Shown here: in pieces, positions 31,863-40,279 of the stretch
Layout: every line of letters begins with the position of its first letter
How positions within the stretch are numbered: position 1 is the stretch's first letter
Assembly (NCBI GenBank): GCA_963805645.1
Contig: CAWDVA010000006.1
Location: 124,001-188,000 of the forward strand
Direction: 5' to 3'
DNA length: 64,000 nucleotides
DNA from: CAVXEH01 sp963805645
GTDB lineage: Bacteria > Chloroflexota > Limnocylindria > QHBO01
Program-made: the position numbers and the translations under genes
Notes under the pieces: generated by a model
What the model saw: the letters and a program-made list of their open reading frames with translations, nothing else
What the model was told of the DNA's origin: nothing
Database searches by the model: none

Positions 31863-33532
31863 CTGCCCAGACCGCCGTCGGCGCACGGGTCATCAGCCCG
31901 CCATCGCGCTTCAGCCGGATCTACGGATTCGGGAGCATCTATGCCAAGACGATCCGGGACTCCCGCGTGGCCTTCATCATCGCCACGGGGTTGCTTGGAG
32001 GCCTGGCGCTCTTCATGGGGGCTGCCATCTCCAACGTGTTCCCCACGCCCGCGTCGCGCCTGGAGGTGAACGCACTGATCGGCAGCATGCCGGCCGATCT
32101 CGTCAACCTCTTCGGGAAGCCCGTGGAGCTTGGAACCCTGGGCGGCTACATGACCTGGAAGTACGGCGCCATCTTCGCGCTGGGTGCCGCCCTGTGGTCG
32201 ATCTTCGCCCTCTCCGGGACTCTCGCCGGCGAGGCCGGCCGGGGAAGCCTGGACGTTGTCGCAGCGACGCCCTTCGGCCGGCGCCGCCTCGCGTTCGAGA
32301 AGCTCGCCGCCCACATGACGATGCTGGTCCTGGCGATGGCGATCGTCGCCGTCTGCATCACCGTCAGCTCGAACGTCTTTGGCGATGCCTCCCTGGGCGA
32401 CCAGATCCCACCGCTCTCCGCGGGCGGCTTCGTGCTCTGGGTGGGGGGCCTCGCGCTCTGCTTCGGCAGCCTGGCCTGGGCGCTCGGACCCGTCCTCGGG
32501 CGAGCGGGAGCCGCCGGCCTGGCGAGCGCCGTCATGGTCATCCTCTGGATCGCCAACGGCTTCACCGCTCTCGACCCGATCGCCTTCTTCAGCCCGTTCC
32601 GCTGGACCGCGAGCCACATCGCGCTGGTCGGACGGTACGACTGGCCCAGCCTGCTCGTGGTCGGCGCGGTCACCATCGTGCTGCTCGCCGTCGGCATGGA
32701 ACTGTTCAACCGTCGCGACCTGGGCGTCACGGTCGGCTGGTCACTGCCCGGCCTTCCCGCCTGGGCCCTCGGCGTGCGCGGCCCCGTGAGCCGGGCGTTC
32801 GGTGAGCAGCTCCCGCGGGCGACCTGGTGGGGCATTGGCATGGGCCTGACCGCGCTGATGCTCGTCTCACTGGTCGGCTCGTTCGCCGACCAGATCTCCA
32901 AGAATCCCAACCTGGCGCAGACCTTTGGCACGATCTTCCCCGGGTTCGACATTCGGACGGCGGGTGGCTGGCTGCAGCTCTACGCCCAGCTGTTGGTCAT
33001 CGCCGCCGGCTTCGCGGGCGTCACCTTCGTTTCGAAATGGGCGAGCGACGAGACCGGGGAACGGCTCGAGGAGCTGCTGGCGACACCCATGACGCGCTGG
33101 CGCTGGGTCATCAGCAGCGGCATCGCCGCACTCCTCGCGGTGGTGGTCCTGAACCTCTTCGTGGCGCTGGGCATCGCGCTCGGCGCCGGAGCGGGCGGGG
33201 TCTCGGCGGGGGACGCGCTCGTCGGCTCCATCTCGCTCGGCCTGGTGGCGGCCGCCATGGTCGGCATCGGCGTCGCGATCGGAGGACTGTGGCGCGCCTC
33301 GCTTGCCGCCGAGCTCACCGCGGTGGTGGTGGTGGTCACCTACCTCATCGACCTGCTGGGTCCCCCGCTGAAGCTGCCGGACTGGATCCAGCAGCTGACG
33401 ATCGCATCGCACATGGGCCAGCCGATGATCGGCCAGTGGGACGCGACCGGGATTGGTCTCGCCCTGGTGCTGGCCGTGGGCGGGGTCCTGGTCGGCGCCT
33501 GGGGCATGTCCCGGCGGGACGTGTCGGTCTAG
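31859..33532 (+). CDS. ABC exporter permease (duplicated, polyketide-antibiotic-exporter type)
   Basis: A 557-residue membrane protein with about twelve helices in two halves, each half beginning with an ABC-2-like segment (LAGEAGRGSLDVVAATPFGR and SDETGERLEELLATPMTR). This two-half form occurs in exporters of antibiotics and other bulky hydrophobic compounds. With the TetR regulator upstream, it is likely an inducible efflux pump. The substrate is unknown. Confidence 0.88.
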   Translation: MTAQTAVGARVISPPSRFSRIYGFGSIYAKTIRDSRVAFIIATGLLGGLALFMGAAISNVFPTPASRLEVNALIGSMPADLVNLFGKPVELGTLGGYMTWKYGAIFALGAALWSIFALSGTLAGEAGRGSLDVVAATPFGRRRLAFEKLAAHMTMLVLAMAIVAVCITVSSNVFGDASLGDQIPPLSAGGFVLWVGGLALCFGSLAWALGPVLGRAGAAGLASAVMVILWIANGFTALDPIAFFSPFRWTASHIALVGRYDWPSLLVVGAVTIVLLAVGMELFNRRDLGVTVGWSLPGLPAWALGVRGPVSRAFGEQLPRATWWGIGMGLTALMLVSLVGSFADQISKNPNLAQTFGTIFPGFDIRTAGGWLQLYAQLLVIAAGFAGVTFVSKWASDETGERLEELLATPMTRWRWVISSGIAALLAVVVLNLFVALGIALGAGAGGVSAGDALVGSISLGLVAAAMVGIGVAIGGLWRASLAAELTAVVVVVTYLIDLLGPPLKLPDWIQQLTIASHMGQPMIGQWDATGIGLALVLAVGGVLVGAWGMSRRDVSV

Positions 33533-33559
33533 CGACGAGCCGGGCGGCGCTTCGGCGCT

Positions 33560-34423
33560 TCAGGTTCCGAAGCGCCGTTCCCTCGCCTGGTAGCTGCGCA
33601 GCGCGCGCAGGAAGTCGATCTTGCGGAACGCGGGCCAGAAGACGTCGGCGAAGTAGTACTCGCTGTACGCCGACTGCCAGAGCAGGAAGCCGCCCAGCCG
33701 GATCTCGCCGCTGGTGCGGATGATGAAGTCCGGATCCGGCTGATCGGCGGTGTAGAGGCGTGCGCTGATCTCCTCCGCGGTCAGGTCGCGCTCGAGCTCC
33801 TCGAGGCTTCGGTGCTCGGCCGCCGCGTCATGGAGCATGGCACGCACCGCGTCCACGATCTCCTCGCGTCCGCCATAGCCGACCGCGATGTTGAGCTGCA
33901 TGCCCTCGTGCTCGGCGGTGGCCGACTCCAGCCGATGGAGCGAGTCGAGGACCGGCTGCGGGAACGACTCGATGCGGCCGATAGCGCGCACCCGGACCCG
34001 GTTCTCGCGGATGCGCCGATCCTGGGCCATGCGCTCGGCCTCGCGCTCCAGGAGGCCCAGGATGTGCTCGACCTCGCTCGCCTCGCGCTTGGCGTAATTG
34101 TCCGGGGAGAGGACCCACAGCGTCACCGTCGGGATCCGCACCTCCAGGCACCAGTCGAGCACCTCGCGGGCCTTGGCCACCCCGCGGTCGTGGCCGAGCT
34201 TCACGTCATCAAACCCGGCCAGCCGTGCGAAGCGCCGGTTCCCGTCGAGGATCAGGCCGAGATGGCGGGGGACCTCCCCGCCACGCACGGTGGCCAGCAG
34301 ACGTCGCTCGTACACGGCGTAGACCGGCCCCCCGAGGCCGCGCCACAGCAGGCCTGCGGCCCGCCGCGCCCGTACCGGGAACGGCCGTGACGACGTGCGA
34401 CCGGTGAGAACCTGCTCGTCCAC
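33560..34423 (-). CDS. cis-Prenyltransferase (polyprenyl diphosphate synthase, UppS family)
   Basis: A 287-residue enzyme that adds isopentenyl units in cis to make a polyprenyl diphosphate, typically the lipid carrier for cell wall sugars. The catalytic Asp is in LGLILDGNRRFARLAG (usual DGNGRWA, here DGNRRFA), and RTSGEIRLGGFLLWQSAYSE is the conserved diphosphate-binding block near the C-terminus. GGAGGT precedes the GTG at 34423. About 45 extra N-terminal residues precede the catalytic core. Chain length cannot be inferred. Confidence 0.9.
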   Translation of the reverse strand: MDEQVLTGRTSSRPFPVRARRAAGLLWRGLGGPVYAVYERRLLATVRGGEVPRHLGLILDGNRRFARLAGFDDVKLGHDRGVAKAREVLDWCLEVRIPTVTLWVLSPDNYAKREASEVEHILGLLEREAERMAQDRRIRENRVRVRAIGRIESFPQPVLDSLHRLESATAEHEGMQLNIAVGYGGREEIVDAVRAMLHDAAAEHRSLEELERDLTAEEISARLYTADQPDPDFIIRTSGEIRLGGFLLWQSAYSEYYFADVFWPAFRKIDFLRALRSYQARERRFGT

Positions 34424-34478
34424 TGCGCGACCTCCGGCGCGGATCGTACCGCGGATCCGGTCCGACCGCGGGTGCGGG

Positions 34479-35771
34479 TCAGCCGTGCAGCCGGAGCTCC
34501 CGTCGCCCGAGGCGATAGCCACCCTCGACGAGCACCGCCAGCCCCACCATGGCCACCAGGACCCAGAGCTTCTCCGGCGACGAGGTGGCCGTTTGCCAGA
34601 CGAGCGCGCCAAGCGCGGCGCAGCAGGCCACGGCCCCGACAACCGAGATCCAGGCCCGGCTGTGGGTCTCCCGGGACCGGCGCACGTTTGCGGCATTCAC
34701 CGCCGCGAAGATGAGCAGGAACCCCGCACTGCCGAGGGTCGAGATGCTGGTCAGGTCGAACACGTTGGCCACGAAGAGGGTCAGCGCGGCGGTGATGAGC
34801 AGACCCTCCAGCGGCTCGCCCCAGACCCTGCGCTCGAGGAGGCTCGGCAGCTGGCCGTCGCTGGCGATGGTGTAGCTCAGCCGCGCCGCACCGTAGAAGG
34901 TGGCGTTGATGGCCGATGCAGTCGACAGCATGGCCGCGATGACGATGAGGGTGAACCCGCCCTGCCCCAGGAAGGGCCTCGCGGCCTCGGCCAGCGCATA
35001 GTCCTTGGCCGCCACGATGCGGTCCACCGGCAGGTTGCCCACGGTGACCAGCGCCACCAGGACGTAGAGGACGAGCACCGAGCCCACCGCGATGTAGTAG
35101 GCGCGCGGCAGCGTGCCAGCCACGTCGGCAACGTCCTCGGCCGCGTTGGCGATCAGCTCGAAGCCCTCGTAGGCCAGGAAGATGATCATGCCGCCGGCGA
35201 CGAGCTGGAGCGGCGGCGACCACGCGGAGGGCGACACGTTCCCCGCCTGGATGCCGAGCGCACCCACCCCGACGAAGACGCCGAGGATGGCGATCTTGCC
35301 CGCGACGATCCACGTCTCGGCCCTGCCGATGATGTCCGCGCTGAACAGGTTCAGGCCCGTGATGGCCAGCACGGCGAGCGTGATCAGCACGTGCCGGCCG
35401 CCCTCCTGCCAGCCGGCGGGGAGGAACGTCGCGGCATAGCTGCCGAACGCGAGGGCGTAGAGCGACAGCATCACGATGTAGCTCAGCCAGAGGAGGATGT
35501 TCAGGCTGCCGGTGAGGGCGCCCGCCCCGAAGGCCCGGTCGAGGAACGTGACGGTCCCGCCCCGGCTCGGGTAGGCGACGGAGAGCTTGGCGTAGGCGTA
35601 GGTCGTCAGCAACGCGACGACGCCTGCCACGGCGAACGCCACCGGGGTGCCGCCGTGCGCCAGCTGCACCGCCAGGCCCAGCACGGCGAAGATCCCGCCG
35701 CCGACCATGCCTCCGATGCCGATGGCGACGACACCCCAGGTCCCGATGGTGGCGTTGTTGCGTCCGCTCAT
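34479..35771 (-). CDS. APC-family amino acid permease
   Basis: A 430-residue transporter with about twelve membrane helices. The first helix carries VVAIGIGGMVGGGIFAVLG, the conserved APC unwound-helix motif (GxGxxxGxGIF), and helix 6 carries FLAYEGFELIANAAEDV. Substrates in this family are amino acids or amines. The start at 35771 is preceded by GGAGG nine bases upstream. Confidence 0.9.
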   Translation of the reverse strand: MSGRNNATIGTWGVVAIGIGGMVGGGIFAVLGLAVQLAHGGTPVAFAVAGVVALLTTYAYAKLSVAYPSRGGTVTFLDRAFGAGALTGSLNILLWLSYIVMLSLYALAFGSYAATFLPAGWQEGGRHVLITLAVLAITGLNLFSADIIGRAETWIVAGKIAILGVFVGVGALGIQAGNVSPSAWSPPLQLVAGGMIIFLAYEGFELIANAAEDVADVAGTLPRAYYIAVGSVLVLYVLVALVTVGNLPVDRIVAAKDYALAEAARPFLGQGGFTLIVIAAMLSTASAINATFYGAARLSYTIASDGQLPSLLERRVWGEPLEGLLITAALTLFVANVFDLTSISTLGSAGFLLIFAAVNAANVRRSRETHSRAWISVVGAVACCAALGALVWQTATSSPEKLWVLVAMVGLAVLVEGGYRLGRRELRLHG

Positions 35772-35802
35772 CCGCTCCGGTCCTCCGTGGGTGACGCGGA
35801 GC

Positions 35803-36543
35803 CTACGACGCGCGCGCCTCCCGCGTCGCGGCCCGAGCGCGGATGAGCTCCAGCGCACGGGCGAGCCCACCGTCCCACGGCTCGCCGTGACCGGGCAGGA
35901 CCCAGGTCGCCGCCACGCCGTCGAGCGAGGCCAGCGAGGCCAGGGCACCCGCACGATCCACCGTGAACGGCGCCTGCGCGGGTCCGGCGACCCCGGTCAG
36001 CACGGACCGAGTGGTCATGGCATCGCCCACGAAGAGCGCGTCGACGGCAGGAACGTGGTACGCGACCGAGCCCGGGGTGTGCCCGGGGAGCGCAATCACC
36101 CGCGGCGCGCCGGGGACGTCCAGGGTCGAGCCGGGGGTGGCGATCTGCACCTCGCGGACCGGCGTGCTGCGCAGGCCGCCATGGGTCATGCCGAACCACA
36201 GGAAGCGGAGCAGCGGCCAGATCCGCATCCGGTCGCGTTCCGCCGCCGGCTTCTTCACCTCGCCGCGAGCCTCGGCGGCATCGCCCTCGCCAACGTAGAC
36301 CGGCGCGCCGTGGTCCCGCCGCAGGCGCTCAGCGAAGCCGGTGTGGTCCACGTCGCCGTGGGTGAGCAGGACGGCGCGGATGTCGTCGAGGGAGCGTCCC
36401 ATGCCGTCGAGCTCGCGGACAAGATCGCGCCACTGACCTGCCAGGCCGGTGTCGATGACGGTGATGCCCTGCGGCTCGACGACGAGGTAGCTGTTGACCA
36501 GGCTCGAGGAGCCGATGCGGAAGAGGGATGGTGCCAGCTGCAT
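35803..36543 (-). CDS. Metallo-beta-lactamase fold hydrolase
   Basis: A 246-residue hydrolase. The metal site is VLLTHGDVDHTGFAERL (HxxxDH form), with further ligands in IALPGHTPGSVAYHV and ALFVGDAM. The substrate is unknown; quorum-lactone or thioester hydrolysis are family options. It is divergent from a TetR gene, and paired palindromes lie between them, so it is probably the regulator's target. Confidence 0.88.
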   Translation of the reverse strand: MQLAPSLFRIGSSSLVNSYLVVEPQGITVIDTGLAGQWRDLVRELDGMGRSLDDIRAVLLTHGDVDHTGFAERLRRDHGAPVYVGEGDAAEARGEVKKPAAERDRMRIWPLLRFLWFGMTHGGLRSTPVREVQIATPGSTLDVPGAPRVIALPGHTPGSVAYHVPAVDALFVGDAMTTRSVLTGVAGPAQAPFTVDRAGALASLASLDGVAATWVLPGHGEPWDGGLARALELIRARAATREARAS

Positions 36544-36604
36544 GTGTCTTCGGTCCTTCGTTCGTGTCGCGGCCCGCTTGCCGGCCGCTCGTTCTCTCGT
36601 GTAC

Positions 36605-36627
36605 GATAGCTACGATACATAGCTATC
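36605..36627. promoter_or_regulatory. Inverted repeat GATAGCTA-N7-TAGCTATC (TetR operator candidate)
   Basis: Perfect 8-base arms around a 7-base centre, in the 123-base gap between the divergent metallo-beta-lactamase and TetR genes. TACGAT hexamers within it could be -10 elements, so binding here would silence both genes. Confidence 0.65.
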
Positions 36628-36628
36628 A

Positions 36629-36645
36629 TGGCTACTGTCAATAGC
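36629..36645. promoter_or_regulatory. Second inverted repeat GGCTA-N7-TAGCC
   Basis: It immediately follows the first repeat, has the same 7-base centre and similar arms (CTA...TAG), and ends 21 bases before the TetR ATG. It is probably a weaker second binding site for the same dimer. Confidence 0.5.
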
Positions 36646-36666
36646 CTTTAGACAGGAGAGCTCGCG

Positions 36667-37248
36667 ATGCCGACCCCGGCCCGCACGTCCACGGAGGCCA
36701 TCGTTGACGCCGGCCGACAGATCCTGGAGGACCGTGGTCTCGAGGCGCTCACGATGCAGTCGGTGGCCCGGGCCGTCGGCGTTCGCCCCCCGTCGCTGTA
36801 CAAGCACCTGCGAGGACGCGACGACCTGGTCCGGCGAATCGCCACCCGGGCCGCCGAGGAGCTCGGAGTCCACCTCGAGGGCGCCGTGCAGGGCCGCGAC
36901 CCGGACGCAGACCTCGCCGCGCTCGCCGCGGCGTATCGATCCTTTGCGCTCGCCAACCCCCGCGCCTACGCGCTCCTCTTCGCACCGGGTCCGGACGACT
37001 GGCGCATCGACGCGGAGCTCAACGTGCGACTCAGCACGCCACTGCTGGCGACGGCCGAGCGGCTGGCCGGCCCATCTGATGCCCTCTCCGCGGCGCGCAC
37101 GGCCGTCGCCTGGGCACACGGCTTCGTGAGCATGGAGCTGGCGGGAGCGTTCCGGTTGGGCGGCGACGTCGAGGCGGCGTTCTCCTACGGGGTGCGCCGG
37201 CTCATCGCGGCTGTCGACGCACGTCCGAGCTCGCCCGCGGGGATCTGA
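36667..37248 (+). CDS. TetR-family regulator with WHG-type C-terminal domain
   Basis: A 193-residue regulator. The DNA-binding part is AGRQILEDRGLEALTMQSVA and GVRPPSLYKHLRGRDDL. The C-terminal part has AYRSFALANPRAYALLFAPG and AWAHGFVSMELAGAF, the TetR_C WHG type. AGGAG lies nine bases before the ATG. It is divergent from the metallo-beta-lactamase gene and likely represses both. Confidence 0.9.
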   Translation: MPTPARTSTEAIVDAGRQILEDRGLEALTMQSVARAVGVRPPSLYKHLRGRDDLVRRIATRAAEELGVHLEGAVQGRDPDADLAALAAAYRSFALANPRAYALLFAPGPDDWRIDAELNVRLSTPLLATAERLAGPSDALSAARTAVAWAHGFVSMELAGAFRLGGDVEAAFSYGVRRLIAAVDARPSSPAGI

Positions 37249-37275
37249 GCGGCGGGCCGGAGCCCGCAGCAACGC

Positions 37276-37560
37276 TCAGGCGACGCGGTGGTGATGGCTC
37301 GTATCGGTCGTCCGCGTCACGCCCCCGGCGAGCTCCTCGAGGACCTCCGCCGCGGTGGCGCCGACGGCCGCACCGACGATGGCCCCGACCACCGCGGTCA
37401 GCGGCCCGGCGAGCGCCCCGAGGGCAAGGCCCAGCGCGGCGCCGGCGGCCAGCTCGACGGTCTCGAAGCTTCGATCCTCCACCGGGCGACCGAAGAGCAG
37501 GCCGGGCTCATCCTCCGTCTCGTCGATCGGCGGGGCGGGCGGGATCTGGCTCTGGTCCAT
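37276..37560 (-). CDS. Small glycine-zipper protein (94 aa)
   Basis: A 94-residue protein: a polar, proline-rich N-terminus (MDQSQIPPAPPIDETEDEPG), then a hydrophobic Gly/Ala-rich stretch (GAALGLALGALAGPLTAVVG, continuing AIVGAAVGATAAEVL) typical of glycine-zipper helices that pack in membranes, and a His-rich tail. AAGGAGGT is a strong ribosome site for the ATG at 37560, which rejects the longer open frame. Function unknown. About 215 bases upstream hold no gene that I can see. Confidence 0.6.
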   Translation of the reverse strand: MDQSQIPPAPPIDETEDEPGLLFGRPVEDRSFETVELAAGAALGLALGALAGPLTAVVGAIVGAAVGATAAEVLEELAGGVTRTTDTSHHHRVA

Positions 37561-37775
37561 GGTGACCTCCTTGACCTGCCAAGCAGACCGCAGCGGGCCA
37601 TGCGCCCGCCAGTGCCAAATCACCCAATCGCGGGGGAGCCGCGTCCGCCTCGGCCTGACCTTGACCCAGGCGCTGCTCAAGAGCGGTTGCGCGGGCGTCG
37701 TCCGATCGGCGTTCCCGGGGACCCAGGGACGTCCGGCTCAGGACGGCGGGACCCGGGATTCGCGAGCATCCCGGC

Positions 37776-38144
37776 ATGGACAACGCACTCGGAGGTCCCG
37801 CCGTGGAACGACAACGCCTGCCCGCCGCGCTGTGGCTCATCGCCGGCATCAGCAGCGGCGTCATCGCCTTCTACGTCACCGACATCCCCACCCTTGCCGT
37901 CTTCGTGATCGGCACCGTCGCGGGCGTCGCCCTCGGCCTTGGGCTTGTTCTGCGCCCCTCGTCGGCCCTGCGCGGCGTATCGGCCACCATGGGCATTGTG
38001 TGGCTCATCGCGTACGGGGTCGTGACGATCCTCAACCTGGGGACGCCGCCGGGGGAGTGGCTCTCCGTGGTGTGGATCGCCGTTTTCGGGGCTGCCGCCG
38101 CAGCGGTCTCCTACCGGCGTCGGTCACGCACCGCCTGGAGCTAG
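37776..38144 (+). CDS. Small integral membrane protein (122 aa)
   Basis: A 122-residue protein with four hydrophobic helices (WLIAGISSGVIAFYV, LAVFVIGTVAGVALGLGLVL, GIVWLIAYGVVTILNL, VVWIAVFGAAAAAVSY) and a basic tail. I do not recognise the family. A GTG at 37803 (VERQRLPAALW) is an alternative start. The stop shares a CTAG with the convergent TrkA-C gene. Confidence 0.6.
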   Translation: MDNALGGPAVERQRLPAALWLIAGISSGVIAFYVTDIPTLAVFVIGTVAGVALGLGLVLRPSSALRGVSATMGIVWLIAYGVVTILNLGTPPGEWLSVVWIAVFGAAAAAVSYRRRSRTAWS

Positions 38145-38914
38145 GGTTCCGCCTCGGGCCTGCTGTCGACCTCCAGGCGTTCGACGCGCGCCTGCTCCCG
38201 CATCGCGGCGCGATGCGCACGGTCGCCGGCCGCGCCCCTGCGCCTGCGATCCAGCTCCGCAACGGTTCCGTTCCGCGAGTAGATGAGGAGCACGTCGCGG
38301 GCCTGGATCAGGGTCTCGCCGTGCGGGACGCCCAGGTAGGTGCCGTCCGGGCGGTGGACCCCGAGCACGATCACGCCTTCCGCGCGAAGCCCCAGGGTGT
38401 TCAGGTCACGCTCCGCGAGCCAGTCGTCCGGCTGGACCTCCAGCTCGGTGACGACGTAGTCGCCGCCCAGGTGGAGGAGTCCCGCGTAGTCGCGTGCGTC
38501 GAGGTCCGTCCAGCGCTGCAGGGCGCGCATGGTGAGTGCCGTGATGCGCTGATCCACCCATCGGTTGTTGGAGATGAACCACAGCGCCGCGAGGCCGGCG
38601 AGCAGGATCAGGGGCCGCAGGATGGGACTGGCGGCGGTTCCGGGCTCCAGGAAGGTGAGCATGAACGAGGCGATCACCGCCACGATCCCGGCGCTGCCCA
38701 GCAGCATCAGCCACATGATGATCCGGCGTCGCACCGGGTGGCGCACCACGGTCTCCGACTCCGCCGTGGTGAAGCCCGACCCGCTGAACGCCGAGCGTGC
38801 CTGGAATCGCGCCGCCTCGCGCGAGAGGCCCGTGGCCGTGAGCGCCACGGTCGCAATGCGCGTGATGAGCAGCGAGATGGTCAGCACCACCAGGAGCGTG
38901 ATAACCGCGGTCAT
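38141..38914 (-). CDS. Membrane protein with C-terminal TrkA-C (RCK_C) domain
   Basis: A 257-residue protein. The first about 120 residues hold three or so membrane helices with ARSAFSGSGFTTAESETVV, a segment like the selectivity region of ion transporters. Residues 150-225 form a TrkA-C domain (VVTELEVQPDDWLAERDLNT, GVIVLGVHRPDGTYLGVP, ETLIQARDVLLIY), which binds small ligands and gates K+ transport. TACCCT lies nine bases before the ATG. Probably a ligand-gated ion transport component; the ion is unproven. Confidence 0.8.
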   Translation of the reverse strand: MTAVITLLVVLTISLLITRIATVALTATGLSREAARFQARSAFSGSGFTTAESETVVRHPVRRRIIMWLMLLGSAGIVAVIASFMLTFLEPGTAASPILRPLILLAGLAALWFISNNRWVDQRITALTMRALQRWTDLDARDYAGLLHLGGDYVVTELEVQPDDWLAERDLNTLGLRAEGVIVLGVHRPDGTYLGVPHGETLIQARDVLLIYSRNGTVAELDRRRRGAAGDRAHRAAMREQARVERLEVDSRPEAEP

Positions 38915-38970
38915 GTCCCCTCAAGGGTACGCGACGCCGACGGAGCCCCACCCGCAAGGCCATGCCAACC

Positions 38971-38976
38971 GATAAT
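38971..38976 (+). promoter_or_regulatory. -10-like hexamer GATAAT, 8 bases before the aminotransferase ATG
   Basis: GATAAT-CAGTCCAC-ATG at 38985. No Shine-Dalgarno sequence; another leaderless arrangement. Confidence 0.45.
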
Positions 38977-38984
38977 CAGTCCAC

Positions 38985-40253
38985 ATGCCGCTCCTTGATC
39001 CGCTACTCGTTCGCACCGAGTTCCCGTCACTGGCCCGCCAGCACGGGGGCCGTCCGGTCGTGTACCTCGACGGGCCCGGCGGCACGCAGGTGCCGCAGCG
39101 GGTCATCGACGCGGTGAGCGACTACTACCGGCACCGCAACGCCAACGAGGGCGGCGCCTTCGCGACGAGCGCGGAGACCGATGCCATGGCGGCCGAGGCG
39201 CACCGGGCGGTCGCGGACCTCCTGGGTGCCCCCGGGCCGGACGGCGTCAAGTTCGGCCCCAACATGACCACCCTCACCTTTCACATCAGCCGATCCATCG
39301 GCGCCCGGCTCACGGCGGGCGACGAGATCGTGGTGACACGCCTCGACCACGAGGCCAACGTCTCGCCCTGGCAGGCCATCGCGGCGGATCGCGGCCTGGT
39401 CGTGCGCATGGTCGACATCCGCGCCGAGGACGGGACGCTCGACCTCGACGACCTGGACCGGACGCTGGGGCCCCGGACACGGGTCGTGGCCTTCGGCTGC
39501 GCCTCGAATGCACTGGGCACCATCAACCCGGTCCGCGAGATCATCCGGCGCGCCCACGCCGCCGGCGCGCTCACCTACCTCGACGCGGTGCACTACGCGC
39601 CGCACGGCCTGCTCGACGTCACCGAGCTGGACACGGACTTCCTCGTGTGCTCGGCGTACAAGTGGTTCGGCCCGCACGTGGGCGTCCTCTACGGAAAGCC
39701 TGACCTGCTCGCGGAGATGCCCGCGTACAAGGTCCGCCCGGCGCACGACCGCTTCGAGACCGGGACCCTGAACTTCGAGGGACTGGCCGGGACATCGGCC
39801 GCGGTGCACTACCTTCGGTCGCTCGGAACCCGCTTCGGCACCGGACCAATGTCGACCGCCCGCGACGAGATCGCGGCCGGAATGGGCGCCATCGGCGCGC
39901 ACGAACGATCGCTCACCGAGCGATTCATCACGGGCGTCACCGCCATTGCCGGCATTCGCCTGTGGGGGATCGCCGACGCCGCCCGGATCGACGAGCGAAC
40001 GCCGACCTTCGGCCTGACCATCGACGGGGTCACGCCGCGGTCGGCGGCGGAGCGGTTGGGAGACCAGGGCATCTTCACCTGGGACGGCGACTTCTACGCC
40101 CAGGGCCTCGTCGAGCGCCTGGGCCTCGCGGGTTCCGGCGGCCTGCTGCGGATCGGCGCCGTCCACTACAACACGGCGGACGAGATCGACCGCGTGCTGG
40201 ATGCGCTGGCGACGATCGCCGAAAGCACCGACCGGCGGCGCCATACTCGTTGA
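38985..40253 (+). CDS. Class V aminotransferase (cysteine desulfurase-like)
   Basis: A 422-residue PLP enzyme. YLDGPGGTQVPQRVIDAV opens the fold, DHEANVSPWQ lies in the active site, and SAYKWFGPHVGVLYGK holds the PLP lysine. It matches the CsdA-like class V group. The catalytic Cys loop of true cysteine desulfurases is not evident, so desulfuration is unproven; other class V reactions are possible. No isc or suf genes are near. Confidence 0.85.
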   Translation: MPLLDPLLVRTEFPSLARQHGGRPVVYLDGPGGTQVPQRVIDAVSDYYRHRNANEGGAFATSAETDAMAAEAHRAVADLLGAPGPDGVKFGPNMTTLTFHISRSIGARLTAGDEIVVTRLDHEANVSPWQAIAADRGLVVRMVDIRAEDGTLDLDDLDRTLGPRTRVVAFGCASNALGTINPVREIIRRAHAAGALTYLDAVHYAPHGLLDVTELDTDFLVCSAYKWFGPHVGVLYGKPDLLAEMPAYKVRPAHDRFETGTLNFEGLAGTSAAVHYLRSLGTRFGTGPMSTARDEIAAGMGAIGAHERSLTERFITGVTAIAGIRLWGIADAARIDERTPTFGLTIDGVTPRSAAERLGDQGIFTWDGDFYAQGLVERLGLAGSGGLLRIGAVHYNTADEIDRVLDALATIAESTDRRRHTR

Positions 40254-40279
40254 CCCCACCAAATGCCGGTGGTCATACG

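Noticed and set aside
33545..33560. GCGC-TTCG-GCGC as a terminator between the ABC permease and uppS
   Set aside because: The stem is only four base pairs and has no U-tract.
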